From Promethearchaeota archaeon (GTDB lineage: Archaea; Asgardarchaeota; Lokiarchaeia; Sigyniarchaeales; SOKP01), in the NCBI GenBank assembly GCA_004524385.1, contig SDNM01000135.1, positions 1 through 5,228 of the forward strand: a DNA stretch of 5,228 nt. The letters run 5' to 3'. Positions 1-5,118 of the stretch are shown piece after piece; position 1 is the first letter of the stretch; the number at the start of each line of letters is the position of its first letter. The notes below the pieces were generated by a model. It ran no database searches and had not been told where the DNA came from. It worked only from the letters and a program-made list of their open reading frames with translations. The position numbers were made by a program, and so were the translations under genes.

Positions 1-188
1 CACCAGCTCTTTTGAAAAAAATTGGTCCTCAGAATATTATTATTGTCTCTACTAACTATAAACTTCAAAATATTCCTAATCAGATTTTGAGGTTAGACAC
101 TCGATCCGCTGAATTGGATGAAAAAATGAGAGGATTTTATAAAGTGATTGTGGACTACGATGATATAAAAGTTTGTAGAGCAGAATGA
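1..188 (+). CDS. ATP-NAD kinase family protein, C-terminal fragment
   Basis: This reading frame is open from the left edge (first full codon at position 3) and ends at TGA 186-188, giving the last 61 residues of a protein that starts outside the window. The fragment begins PALLKKIGPQNIIIVSTNYK and continues with a Leu-Asp-Thr-Arg-Ser-Ala-Glu-Leu-Asp stretch and a Gly-Phe-Tyr-Lys-Val-Ile segment. That order (a Lys-x-Gly-x-x-Asn-Ile-Ile-x-Val strand, a K-L turn, an L-x-x-D-T-x-x-x-E-L-D motif, then a final G-(Y/F)-x-x-V-I strand) is how I recall the C-terminus of the archaeal ATP-NAD kinase family (COG3199 type), which phosphorylates NAD to NADP in the cytosol. The catalytic GGD-type motif would lie upstream and is not visible, so activity cannot be judged. 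It is convergent with the membrane-protein gene, with 36 bp between the stop codons. Confidence 0.62.
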   Translation, partial: PALLKKIGPQNIIIVSTNYKLQNIPNQILRLDTRSAELDEKMRGFYKVIVDYDDIKVCRAE

Positions 189-224
189 GTTCTGATTTTA
201 ATAAAAATTAAAATTCTTTATCTA

Positions 225-737
225 TTAGAATGGATCGTTTCCCGTCTTCACTGCAATCATGTATTGGAGTGCTAAGAAAGTTACGAAGATCATAATTATA
301 CCAAGAACCAGAATTCTTAAAGCCATTGTCCGATTAAACGAGTGTTTTGAAGCTTGATAAAGCAAAATGAATCCAGTCGAAGAAAGAAAAATAAGAATTG
401 ATGCTACTATCCCTTCAATAATGAATGAATCGTGCACACTCGAATAAAGAAAAATTGGATCTCCTTTATTATCTGCTCCCAGCGCAGGAGGCTCCCTATA
501 AATCAAGTATACTATGCCTGTTTGAAGTACAAATAGCAATATATAAATAACGAAAATACCCAATGTTTTAGATGGAGTAGGTACAGTTATACTTCGACGC
601 CTTAATCTAGGGAATACAATTTTTGGTCTTCTAAGTTTTTTTCCAAAGATCCATGGCGTGCGCTTTCTGATTTTTTCTCCTATTGTTTCTGACCCACTGA
701 TATCTTTCTTTTCTTTTCTTTTCTCAAACTTAGACAT
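225..737 (-). CDS. OSTC/DC2-like oligosaccharyltransferase subunit (OST3/OST6 superfamily), three-helix membrane protein
   Basis: This complete 170-residue protein starts at ATG 737-735 and stops at TAA 227-225. Residues 1-57 are strongly basic (about 20 Lys/Arg against 5 acidic). Three hydrophobic helices follow, at about 59-80, 104-126 and 139-161. By the positive-inside rule the N-terminus is cytosolic and the C-terminus external. From memory of human OSTC (DC2), several features align in order: Pro54-Ser55, then 25 residues without a gap to Glu82-Pro83-Pro84-x-x-Gly87 after TM1 (Gly74-Ile-x-Tyr77 shared); an Ile-x-Glu-Gly (107-109) start to TM2; Gly122-Phe-Ile at its end; and a conserved helix 3 before a short Lys-containing tail. 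Eukaryotic OSTC helps tether the STT3A-type oligosaccharyltransferase to the translocon. There is no thioredoxin domain and no cysteine at all, so it resembles OSTC rather than the redox-active OST3/OST6/MagT1 form. In an archaeon it would presumably assist AglB/STT3. Recognition is motif-based; subunit partnership is inferred. Confidence 0.8.
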   Translation of the reverse strand: MSKFEKRKEKKDISGSETIGEKIRKRTPWIFGKKLRRPKIVFPRLRRRSITVPTPSKTLGIFVIYILLFVLQTGIVYLIYREPPALGADNKGDPIFLYSSVHDSFIIEGIVASILIFLSSTGFILLYQASKHSFNRTMALRILVLGIIMIFVTFLALQYMIAVKTGNDPF

Positions 738-753
738 CGTTTAATAAAAAAAC

Positions 754-769
754 GTATAAGCCTTTTTGA
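754..769 (-). promoter_or_regulatory. BRE/TATA-like promoter of the OSTC-like gene
   Basis: Read on the minus strand, a purine-rich BRE-like CAAAAAGG (769-762) abuts the TATA-like CTTATACG (761-754). The TATA centre is about 20 bases from the ATG at 737. With the usual archaeal spacing of about 25 bases from TATA to start site, transcription would begin at or very near the start codon. No Shine-Dalgarno sequence is seen before this ATG. Both points suggest a leaderless or nearly leaderless transcript that is independent of pepD. Confidence 0.5.
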
Positions 770-790
770 TATATTATAGCTAAAAATTAA

Positions 791-818
791 TTCTAAATTT
801 ATAATAACTATTCTAAAT
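791..818. repeat. pair of TTCTAAAT direct repeats 20 bp apart
   Basis: TTCTAAAT occurs at 791-798 and again at 811-818, exactly 20 bp start to start, in the 141-bp spacer upstream of the OSTC-like promoter. The spacing is close to two helical turns, as for regulator half-sites on one DNA face. The spacer is very AT-rich, so chance is a serious alternative. Nothing else coding or structured was seen between 738 and 878. Confidence 0.3.
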
Positions 819-858
819 AAATAATTGTATGCAATTTAATATATTTTACCAAGTAAAC

Positions 859-868
859 AGAAAAAATC
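859..868 (-). terminator. possible U-tract terminator after pepD
   Basis: On the minus strand a run of six T (866-861) begins 13 bases past the pepD stop codon, in the context GATTTTTTCTG. Archaeal transcription commonly ends at such U-rich stretches without a hairpin. The run is short, so readthrough into the OSTC-like gene remains possible. Confidence 0.3.
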
Positions 869-878
869 TATGATAAAT

Positions 879-2381
879 TTAATTTATACTATCAAGTAAT
901 TTTATTAAGAAGTTCCAAAATTTCTCAACACTTCTGATTCTTAAGCGTTCGTCAGGCGAATGAGCTCCTTCAACCGTCGGACCTATAGAGATTACTTCCA
1001 TTTCAGGAAAATGTTCCTTTAATATTCCGCATTCTAAACCGGCATGAATGGCGCGAACCTTGGGATCCTTATCGAACAATTCTTTGAAGGTTTCTGAGCA
1101 TATTTCTAATAATTCAGAGTTGAAATCAGGCTCCCAGCCAGGGTAATTGCCCTCATGTTCTATAATAATATTCCTGTCCGCAAATGTCATTAAAGCGTGT
1201 ATTCTTTCACAGATTATAACTTTTGAGATTTCTTCTAAACTCCGTTGACTAGTAACTATTTTTAAAAAATCATTTTCAATATTAATAGAACCTAAATTTG
1301 TTGAAGTATACACCAAATCAGGAATCTTTAAATGCATGGAAATTGGTCCATTTGGCATGATATAAAGAATATGAAGTAAATTTTTTAGAAGGTTATCGGG
1401 AAAAATTTTTCTATTATCAAAATTCTCCAACTTTTGCAATTTTATCTCTAAATTTGGCTCAATATCAGAAAACCTTGATATTGTTTCATCCTTTATCTTA
1501 TTGAAAAGTTCCATTATTGGATAATAATCATCGGGGAGCAGAAATAAAATAGCAAAACATTCCCTAGGAATTGCATTTGCTCTATTACCTCCGTGAATGG
1601 AATTTAGGGCAAAATAGTTATCTTTATGAAGTTTCCATAAAATAATAGCCATCAACTTTATTGCATTAGCACGCCCTCTATGAATATCAACACCTGAATG
1701 CCCTCCAAGTAACCCTTTAATAGACAACTTCATGGGTATCGGATTTCTCTCTTTTTCTATTTTATTATACTTTATTTTTATTTCTCCGATAGTTTTCATC
1801 CCCCCCGCACAACCTATAGTGAAATTATCGTCTTCTTCAGAATCAAGATTTATAAGATATTTACCTTTTATCAAATCCTTATCAATATTAAAAGCTCCGA
1901 CAAGACCAACTTCTTCATCCACCGTAAACAAAAATTCTAAATTTAATGAGTTATAAACGAGCTCTCCTTTATTGATTTTTTTCATTAAAGTTAGTAGATA
2001 TGAAATACCAACTCCATTATCAGCACCTAAGGTTGTTCCTTCCGCTGTAAGCCAATTTTCACCACTAATTTCAACAATCTTCAACTTCAACGGGTCTTTT
2101 GAGAAGTCATGTTGAATTTCTTTATTCTTTTCACAAACCATATCCATATGGCATTGTAAAACTACGGATTTTACATTTTCCTTATCAGACTTTGAAGGAA
2201 TTTTAATAACGAGGTTACCCACTTTGTCTATTTTTGCATTGAAATTAAGGTTCTTGGCTTCTCTGATAATAAAATCTCTTATTTGTTCTTCTTCGCCAGA
2301 ACATCGAGGAATTCTAGAAATTTGTTCAAAATATTCCCAAAACTCTGATGGAGATCCTAAATCTATAAGATTTTGTCTCAA
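879..2381 (-). CDS. pepD: PepD-type aminoacyl-histidine dipeptidase (M20 family metallopeptidase)
   Basis: This complete 500-residue protein belongs to the cytosolic dipeptidase D (Xaa-His dipeptidase) family; E. coli PepD is about 485 residues. It should hydrolyse dipeptides using two divalent metal ions, classically zinc. All expected M20 residues are present: His78 and Asp80 in QCHMDM, the bridging Asp121 in LGADNG, the general base Glu156 with metal ligand Glu157 in VDEEVG, Asp180 in NLDSEE, and His474 in AHSPDE. Family-specific signatures also match: GCAGG (190-194), KGLLGGHSG with His228 of the lid domain (222-230), NAIPRE (269-274), YPGW (413-416) and IHAGLECG (445-452). An in-frame TAG at 2396-2394 closes the upstream frame and no ATG precedes His78, so the start is taken as TTG 2381-2379; this gives the usual N-terminal length. 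It is divergent from the zinc-finger gene and lies upstream of the OSTC-like gene on the same strand, 141 bp away. The family assignment is firm; the natural substrate may be broader than carnosine-like dipeptides. Confidence 0.95.
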   Translation of the reverse strand: MRQNLIDLGSPSEFWEYFEQISRIPRCSGEEEQIRDFIIREAKNLNFNAKIDKVGNLVIKIPSKSDKENVKSVVLQCHMDMVCEKNKEIQHDFSKDPLKLKIVEISGENWLTAEGTTLGADNGVGISYLLTLMKKINKGELVYNSLNLEFLFTVDEEVGLVGAFNIDKDLIKGKYLINLDSEEDDNFTIGCAGGMKTIGEIKIKYNKIEKERNPIPMKLSIKGLLGGHSGVDIHRGRANAIKLMAIILWKLHKDNYFALNSIHGGNRANAIPRECFAILFLLPDDYYPIMELFNKIKDETISRFSDIEPNLEIKLQKLENFDNRKIFPDNLLKNLLHILYIMPNGPISMHLKIPDLVYTSTNLGSINIENDFLKIVTSQRSLEEISKVIICERIHALMTFADRNIIIEHEGNYPGWEPDFNSELLEICSETFKELFDKDPKVRAIHAGLECGILKEHFPEMEVISIGPTVEGAHSPDERLRIRSVEKFWNFLIKLLDSIN

Positions 2382-2387
2382 ATATAT

Positions 2388-2396
2388 CGCTACCTA
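2388..2396 (-). promoter_or_regulatory. weak Shine-Dalgarno-like site before the pepD TTG start
   Basis: The minus strand reads TAGGTAGCG here. Its AGGT (2395-2392) matches part of the archaeal AGGAGGTGATC anti-16S consensus and sits 10 bases before the TTG at 2381. It is the only ribosome-binding candidate near that start and mildly supports TTG initiation. The match is short. Confidence 0.35.
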
Positions 2397-2450
2397 TGAA
2401 AATATAAATAAGTATCAATTTATAATATTTATAAGATAAAACTATAAACC

Positions 2451-2468
2451 TTTTAATTTTAATTTTAA
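2451..2468. repeat. three tandem TTTTAA hexamers
   Basis: TTTTAA is repeated three times without interruption in the leader of the plus-strand zinc-finger gene, beside the minus-strand BRE/TATA candidate at 2442-2454. In such AT-rich DNA it may be simple slippage. A role as a protein-binding or melting element is conceivable but not shown. Confidence 0.5.
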
Positions 2469-2490
2469 TGAGATTGGGATTGAGAAATAA

Positions 2491-3621
2491 ATGAGTTCAT
2501 GGAAAGACATTTATTCCGAAGTTAAAAAACGCAAAATGGAGGCGTTGAATAAAGGCAATGTCGTTAAAGCGGTTGAAGAACATGGAAAGATTCTCGCTAT
2601 TGATGGGAAATTCGAAAAACCGAAAAAAATTATTCGACATATGTATGCCTCTGAAAAGACGATAATAAAACCAAAAGCTATCTTAAAAACTGACTTAGAT
2701 TCATATGATCTCGTCTTAATTGGGTGCCCTGGAGATGAAATTCCTCCTATTGCTCATTCAAAAATTAAAGATTTTGTGTCGAATGGTGGCTGGTTACTCA
2801 CAACGGATTGGGCAATTCACCATATTATCCAAAATATTTTTCCTGGTTTTATTTGTTGGAACCGAATAAAAACAGAGGATGCTGTTGTTGCTTGTCAAAT
2901 TTTAGAGCCAAATCATCCTTTTTTAGAAGGTGTTTTAGGTGAAATTCAGCAAAAAAAATGGGCCAATAAAACAAGTGCTAATACTGGAAAAACAGAATTC
3001 CGTTGGTGGCTTGAAACTCGATCTTTTCCTATTCAAATTTTAAAATCTGGCGCTGTTAAGACATTGATAGCTTCAATGGAGCTTAAACAGAAATGGGGCG
3101 AATCTCCTGTATTAGTATATTTTGATTATGGAAAAAAAGGAGGCCGAATAGTTCATATGATTTCTCATACTCATCTTCAAAAAGGAGGTGCTAAAGGAAA
3201 ATATGCCTCAGCATTAATCATAACAAATATTTTAGATGAAAAGATATCAAAGAGAATGGGTCTTGACAAAAAACCAGCGGAGCGGTATGTTTCAGATTGG
3301 GAAACTCCACCTCAACAACAATCTCCTCCCCAAGCTCAATTAGAAGGACAAAGTATAAGACCTCCTCAATCAGGCGATTTTTTAACACCAACTACAGCTG
3401 GGAGCGGGATTGGTTTATCTGGTACCTCTCAAATTATAGAAGCAAACGACAATAATTTTAAATCTTCTAGTAAATGTGCCTTCTGTGGTAAAAAATTTGC
3501 CGGATTTAGTGGAAATATTTATCTCTGTAAAGAATGCGGAGCTGCTTACCATGAAAATTGCATTAATATGCAAATTAACCATGGAGTTTGTAAAAAATGC
3601 AATAGAATATTATTATGGTAA
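2491..3621 (+). CDS. GATase-like (ThuA/GIFT-like) domain protein with C-terminal C4HC3 treble-clef zinc finger
   Basis: This 376-residue protein has no confidently known function. Residues 1-45 are a charged, probably helical lead-in. Residues about 65-250 look like a class I glutamine-amidotransferase-like alpha/beta fold: a strand ending DLVLIGCPGDE (73-83), KIKDFVSNGGWLLTTD (91-106), HPFLEGV (142-148), then PVLVYFDYGKKGGRIVHMIS (206-225) with His222, His226 and His228. The usual catalytic nucleophile-elbow Gly-x-Cys-x-Gly is absent, since the GGWLLTTDW turn has no Cys; a binding or scaffold role is therefore likelier than glutamine hydrolysis. Residues 272-320 are a Pro/Gln/Ser/Gly-rich, presumably disordered linker. 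Residues 329-370 carry eight spaced ligands: Cys329, Cys332, Cys346, Cys349, His354, Cys357, Cys367, Cys370. This C-x2-C-x13-C-x2-C-x4-H-x2-C-x9-C-x2-C pattern resembles PHD, C1 and RING-like treble clefs. There is no signal peptide or membrane segment. It is divergent from pepD. The fold call is tentative; the zinc finger is clear. Confidence 0.75.
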   Translation: MSSWKDIYSEVKKRKMEALNKGNVVKAVEEHGKILAIDGKFEKPKKIIRHMYASEKTIIKPKAILKTDLDSYDLVLIGCPGDEIPPIAHSKIKDFVSNGGWLLTTDWAIHHIIQNIFPGFICWNRIKTEDAVVACQILEPNHPFLEGVLGEIQQKKWANKTSANTGKTEFRWWLETRSFPIQILKSGAVKTLIASMELKQKWGESPVLVYFDYGKKGGRIVHMISHTHLQKGGAKGKYASALIITNILDEKISKRMGLDKKPAERYVSDWETPPQQQSPPQAQLEGQSIRPPQSGDFLTPTTAGSGIGLSGTSQIIEANDNNFKSSSKCAFCGKKFAGFSGNIYLCKECGAAYHENCINMQINHGVCKKCNRILLW

Positions 3622-3700
3622 ACTAACCCAAATCGACGTTGATTGAAATGGAAGATTTTTTACGAAAAAAGAGACCTACCTCTAAGAAATAAAATTGGAA

Positions 3701-3717
3701 TTTTTTCTTTCTTTTCC
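3701..3717 (+). terminator. T-rich terminator after the zinc-finger gene
   Basis: A pyrimidine tract, TTTTTTCTTTCTTTTCC, starts 79 bases after the TAA stop of the zinc-finger gene. It fits the U-tract type of archaeal termination signal, and no convincing hairpin precedes it. It separates this gene from the following peptidase, which appears to have its own promoter. Confidence 0.5.
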
Positions 3718-3727
3718 TACGAATAGT

Positions 3728-3760
3728 TTTATTATATCTTAAATAAAGATTAATTATAAT
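3728..3760 (+). promoter_or_regulatory. TATA-like elements upstream of the ArgE/DapE-type gene
   Basis: TTTATTATAT at 3728-3737 would place a start site near 3760 and a leader of about 25 bases. TAATTATAAT at 3751-3760 would instead place it close to the ATG. AGGGA at 3773-3777, six bases before the ATG, is a weak ribosome-binding candidate and favours the first option. Because the whole spacer is AT-rich, the choice is uncertain. Confidence 0.4.
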
Positions 3761-3783
3761 AATTTAAAATTTAGGGATAGTAA

Positions 3784-5061
3784 ATGGATAATTTAAACGA
3801 AATTTATGAAGAAGTAGATAATTTAGATAACGATAAAATTATGGATTTAATGAGAACGGTTATTAATATTAATACAACCATCCCACCTGGTAAGAATTAT
3901 CCAGAATTTGTTAAAGCTGTAAAACCATATTTTAAGGAATTAGGATATTCTACTAAAGAGGTAACCGTTCCGGAGGAACTTATAAAAGATGATCCCTTAG
4001 GCTTAGAAGGCCCTCGTGTTAATCTTGTAGCTGTCAAAGATTTTAAACAAAAAGAGGAAATTAGCTTCTATGCTCATATGGATGTAGTGCCCGCCCCTAA
4101 TGATGGAAAAAAGAAATGGCGTTTTAACCCATTTGAAGCTACTATGATAAAAAGTGGAAAGATATATGGTCGTGGCACCTCCGATATGAAGGGGTCTATG
4201 GTTAGCCTCATTCTCGCTTTAGAAATTATTGAAAAAATGAAATTAACACCAAAATATAATATCAATGTCTGTCTTTGTACTGATGAGGAGGGAGGACAAT
4301 ATCCTGGAATCAAATATTTAGAAGAAGAGGGATATGTAAAGGGAATTGTGTTTTGTATGGAGGGAGTAGTCTCCCCTATCATCCCATTAGGTGCAGCTGG
4401 GCACTTAGATGTAATAATACAAACTCATGGAAGAAGTTGCCACTCTGGTATGAATTTCTTGGGTGTAAATGCTTTAGAAGAGATGATTCCGATTTTAGAT
4501 GAGCTTATGCTGCTTAAAAAAATTGTAGAAGAACGTCAAAGCAAGGATATCCCGGGATTCCCAAAACTAGGGACTGGCGAGAAGCGAAATATGTCTCCTA
4601 TGTTTAATCTAGACATAATTAGATCAGGAGAAAAATCAAATATCGTACCAGATCTCTGTACTTTAACCGTTAATCGACGATATATACCTGATGAGAATAT
4701 AGAAGATGTTGAAAAAGAAATAAAAGAAGCTATTGAACGAGGAAGAGAGAAGAGTAAGGCTTTAGATGTAAAAACAACGTTCATTTGGGGATATCCGGCT
4801 CTTAAAATTGGAGGTGATTCACCAGCATCTAATAGAATTAAAAAAGTCATGAGTCTTGTTCAAAATGTACCCATTGAAAAAATCTTAACTATAGGAATGT
4901 CGGGATCTACAGATATGGGATACTTAACAGCTTATGACATGATTATGCACGGAAATGGAAATCCTGGATCAAATGCACATGGTGTAAATGAAACTATAAA
5001 ATTAAAAGATGTGAAAACTTACATAAAAGAAATTATTGTATTCCTTTGCGCAGATTTATAA
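3784..5061 (+). CDS. ArgE/DapE-type M20 family metallohydrolase (deacylase or peptidase)
   Basis: This complete 425-residue cytosolic protein runs from ATG 3784 to TAA 5059-5061. The two-metal M20 active site is intact: His98 and Asp100 in YAHMDVVP, bridging Asp134 in GRGTSDMKG, general base Glu168 with Glu169 in CTDEEGG, Glu193 in FCMEGV (where ArgE/DapE enzymes have Glu), and His399 in SNAHGVNE. The lid (dimerisation) domain spans about 204-335 and holds His220 in GRSCHSGM, the residue that completes the neighbouring active site in dimers. VNRRYIPDE (296-304) and GMSGSTDMGY (371-380) are typical later motifs. Family members deacylate N-acyl amino acids such as acetylornithine or succinyl-diaminopimelate, or cleave short peptides. 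Neighbours offer no arginine or lysine pathway context, so the substrate is left open. It is longer than the roughly 375-residue ArgE/DapE enzymes, with extra length at the N-terminus and around 245-275 in the lid. It is a distant paralogue, not a duplicate, of the PepD-type gene. Confidence 0.9.
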   Translation: MDNLNEIYEEVDNLDNDKIMDLMRTVININTTIPPGKNYPEFVKAVKPYFKELGYSTKEVTVPEELIKDDPLGLEGPRVNLVAVKDFKQKEEISFYAHMDVVPAPNDGKKKWRFNPFEATMIKSGKIYGRGTSDMKGSMVSLILALEIIEKMKLTPKYNINVCLCTDEEGGQYPGIKYLEEEGYVKGIVFCMEGVVSPIIPLGAAGHLDVIIQTHGRSCHSGMNFLGVNALEEMIPILDELMLLKKIVEERQSKDIPGFPKLGTGEKRNMSPMFNLDIIRSGEKSNIVPDLCTLTVNRRYIPDENIEDVEKEIKEAIERGREKSKALDVKTTFIWGYPALKIGGDSPASNRIKKVMSLVQNVPIEKILTIGMSGSTDMGYLTAYDMIMHGNGNPGSNAHGVNETIKLKDVKTYIKEIIVFLCADL

Positions 5062-5078
5062 AAAATAAAAAAAGAATT
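5062..5078 (-). terminator. T-rich terminator after the ferredoxin-type gene
   Basis: Read on the minus strand, a stretch of T interrupted only twice near the end of the spacer (5073-5062 being T-rich with one A) lies about 40 bases past the ferredoxin stop codon. With the plus-strand T-tracts beside it, the spacer can end transcription from both convergent genes. Confidence 0.45.
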
Positions 5079-5083
5079 TAAGG

Positions 5084-5107
5084 TTTTTATTATTTAACAA
5101 TTTTTAT
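5084..5107 (+). terminator. T-rich terminator after the ArgE/DapE-type gene
   Basis: Two runs of five T, at 5084-5088 and 5101-5105, lie within the 57-bp spacer after the peptidase stop codon. They fit archaeal U-tract termination. No clear hairpin is present. Confidence 0.45.
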
Positions 5108-5118
5108 TGAGACAGAAT

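Larger units (their letters stand above)
2382..2490. promoter_or_regulatory. divergent promoter region between pepD and the GATase-like/zinc-finger gene
   Basis: This 109-bp spacer is almost entirely A/T and separates two genes read outward. For pepD, minus-strand candidates are AAAAGGTTTATAG (2454-2442), which has a good BRE-plus-TATA shape and would leave a leader of about 40 bases, and TATTTATATT (2410-2401), which would start transcription close to the TTG codon. For the plus-strand gene, TTATAA boxes at 2420-2425 and 2429-2434 would give leaders of roughly 30-45 bases. The candidates overlap, so expression of the two genes may be mutually linked. The sequence alone does not say which box is used. 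Confidence 0.5.

Noticed and set aside
225..737. Alternative reading of the membrane protein as a redox-active OST3/OST6/MagT1 subunit
   Set aside because: It has no thioredoxin domain, no CxxC and no cysteine, and it has three helices with an OSTC-like EPP motif after the first.
1732..1956. 74-codon open frame on the plus strand inside pepD
   Set aside because: It lies wholly antisense to the conserved pepD coding sequence, shows no recognisable motif, and its Ser/Phe/Ile-rich composition is what the reverse strand of such a gene gives.
2224..2439. 71-codon open frame on the plus strand across the pepD start
   Set aside because: It is antisense to the pepD N-terminus, runs into the promoter region and has no family features.
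3670..3683. AGAG-ACCTAC-CTCT mini-hairpin upstream of the T-tract at 3701
   Set aside because: A four-base-pair stem with a six-base loop is too weak and too far from the T-tract to count as an intrinsic terminator hairpin.
3648..3692. 14-codon micro-ORF (MEDFLRKKRPTSKK) after the zinc-finger gene
   Set aside because: It has no Shine-Dalgarno site, is too short to tell from chance, and lies just before the presumed terminator. It would need conservation in relatives to be taken seriously.
4074..4382. 102-codon open frame on the minus strand inside the ArgE/DapE-type gene
   Set aside because: It is antisense to strongly conserved catalytic motifs (His98 to Glu193 region) and shows no independent protein signature.
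4536..4850. 104-codon open frame on the minus strand inside the ArgE/DapE-type gene
   Set aside because: It is antisense to the lid domain and shows only low-complexity composition mirrored from the coding strand.
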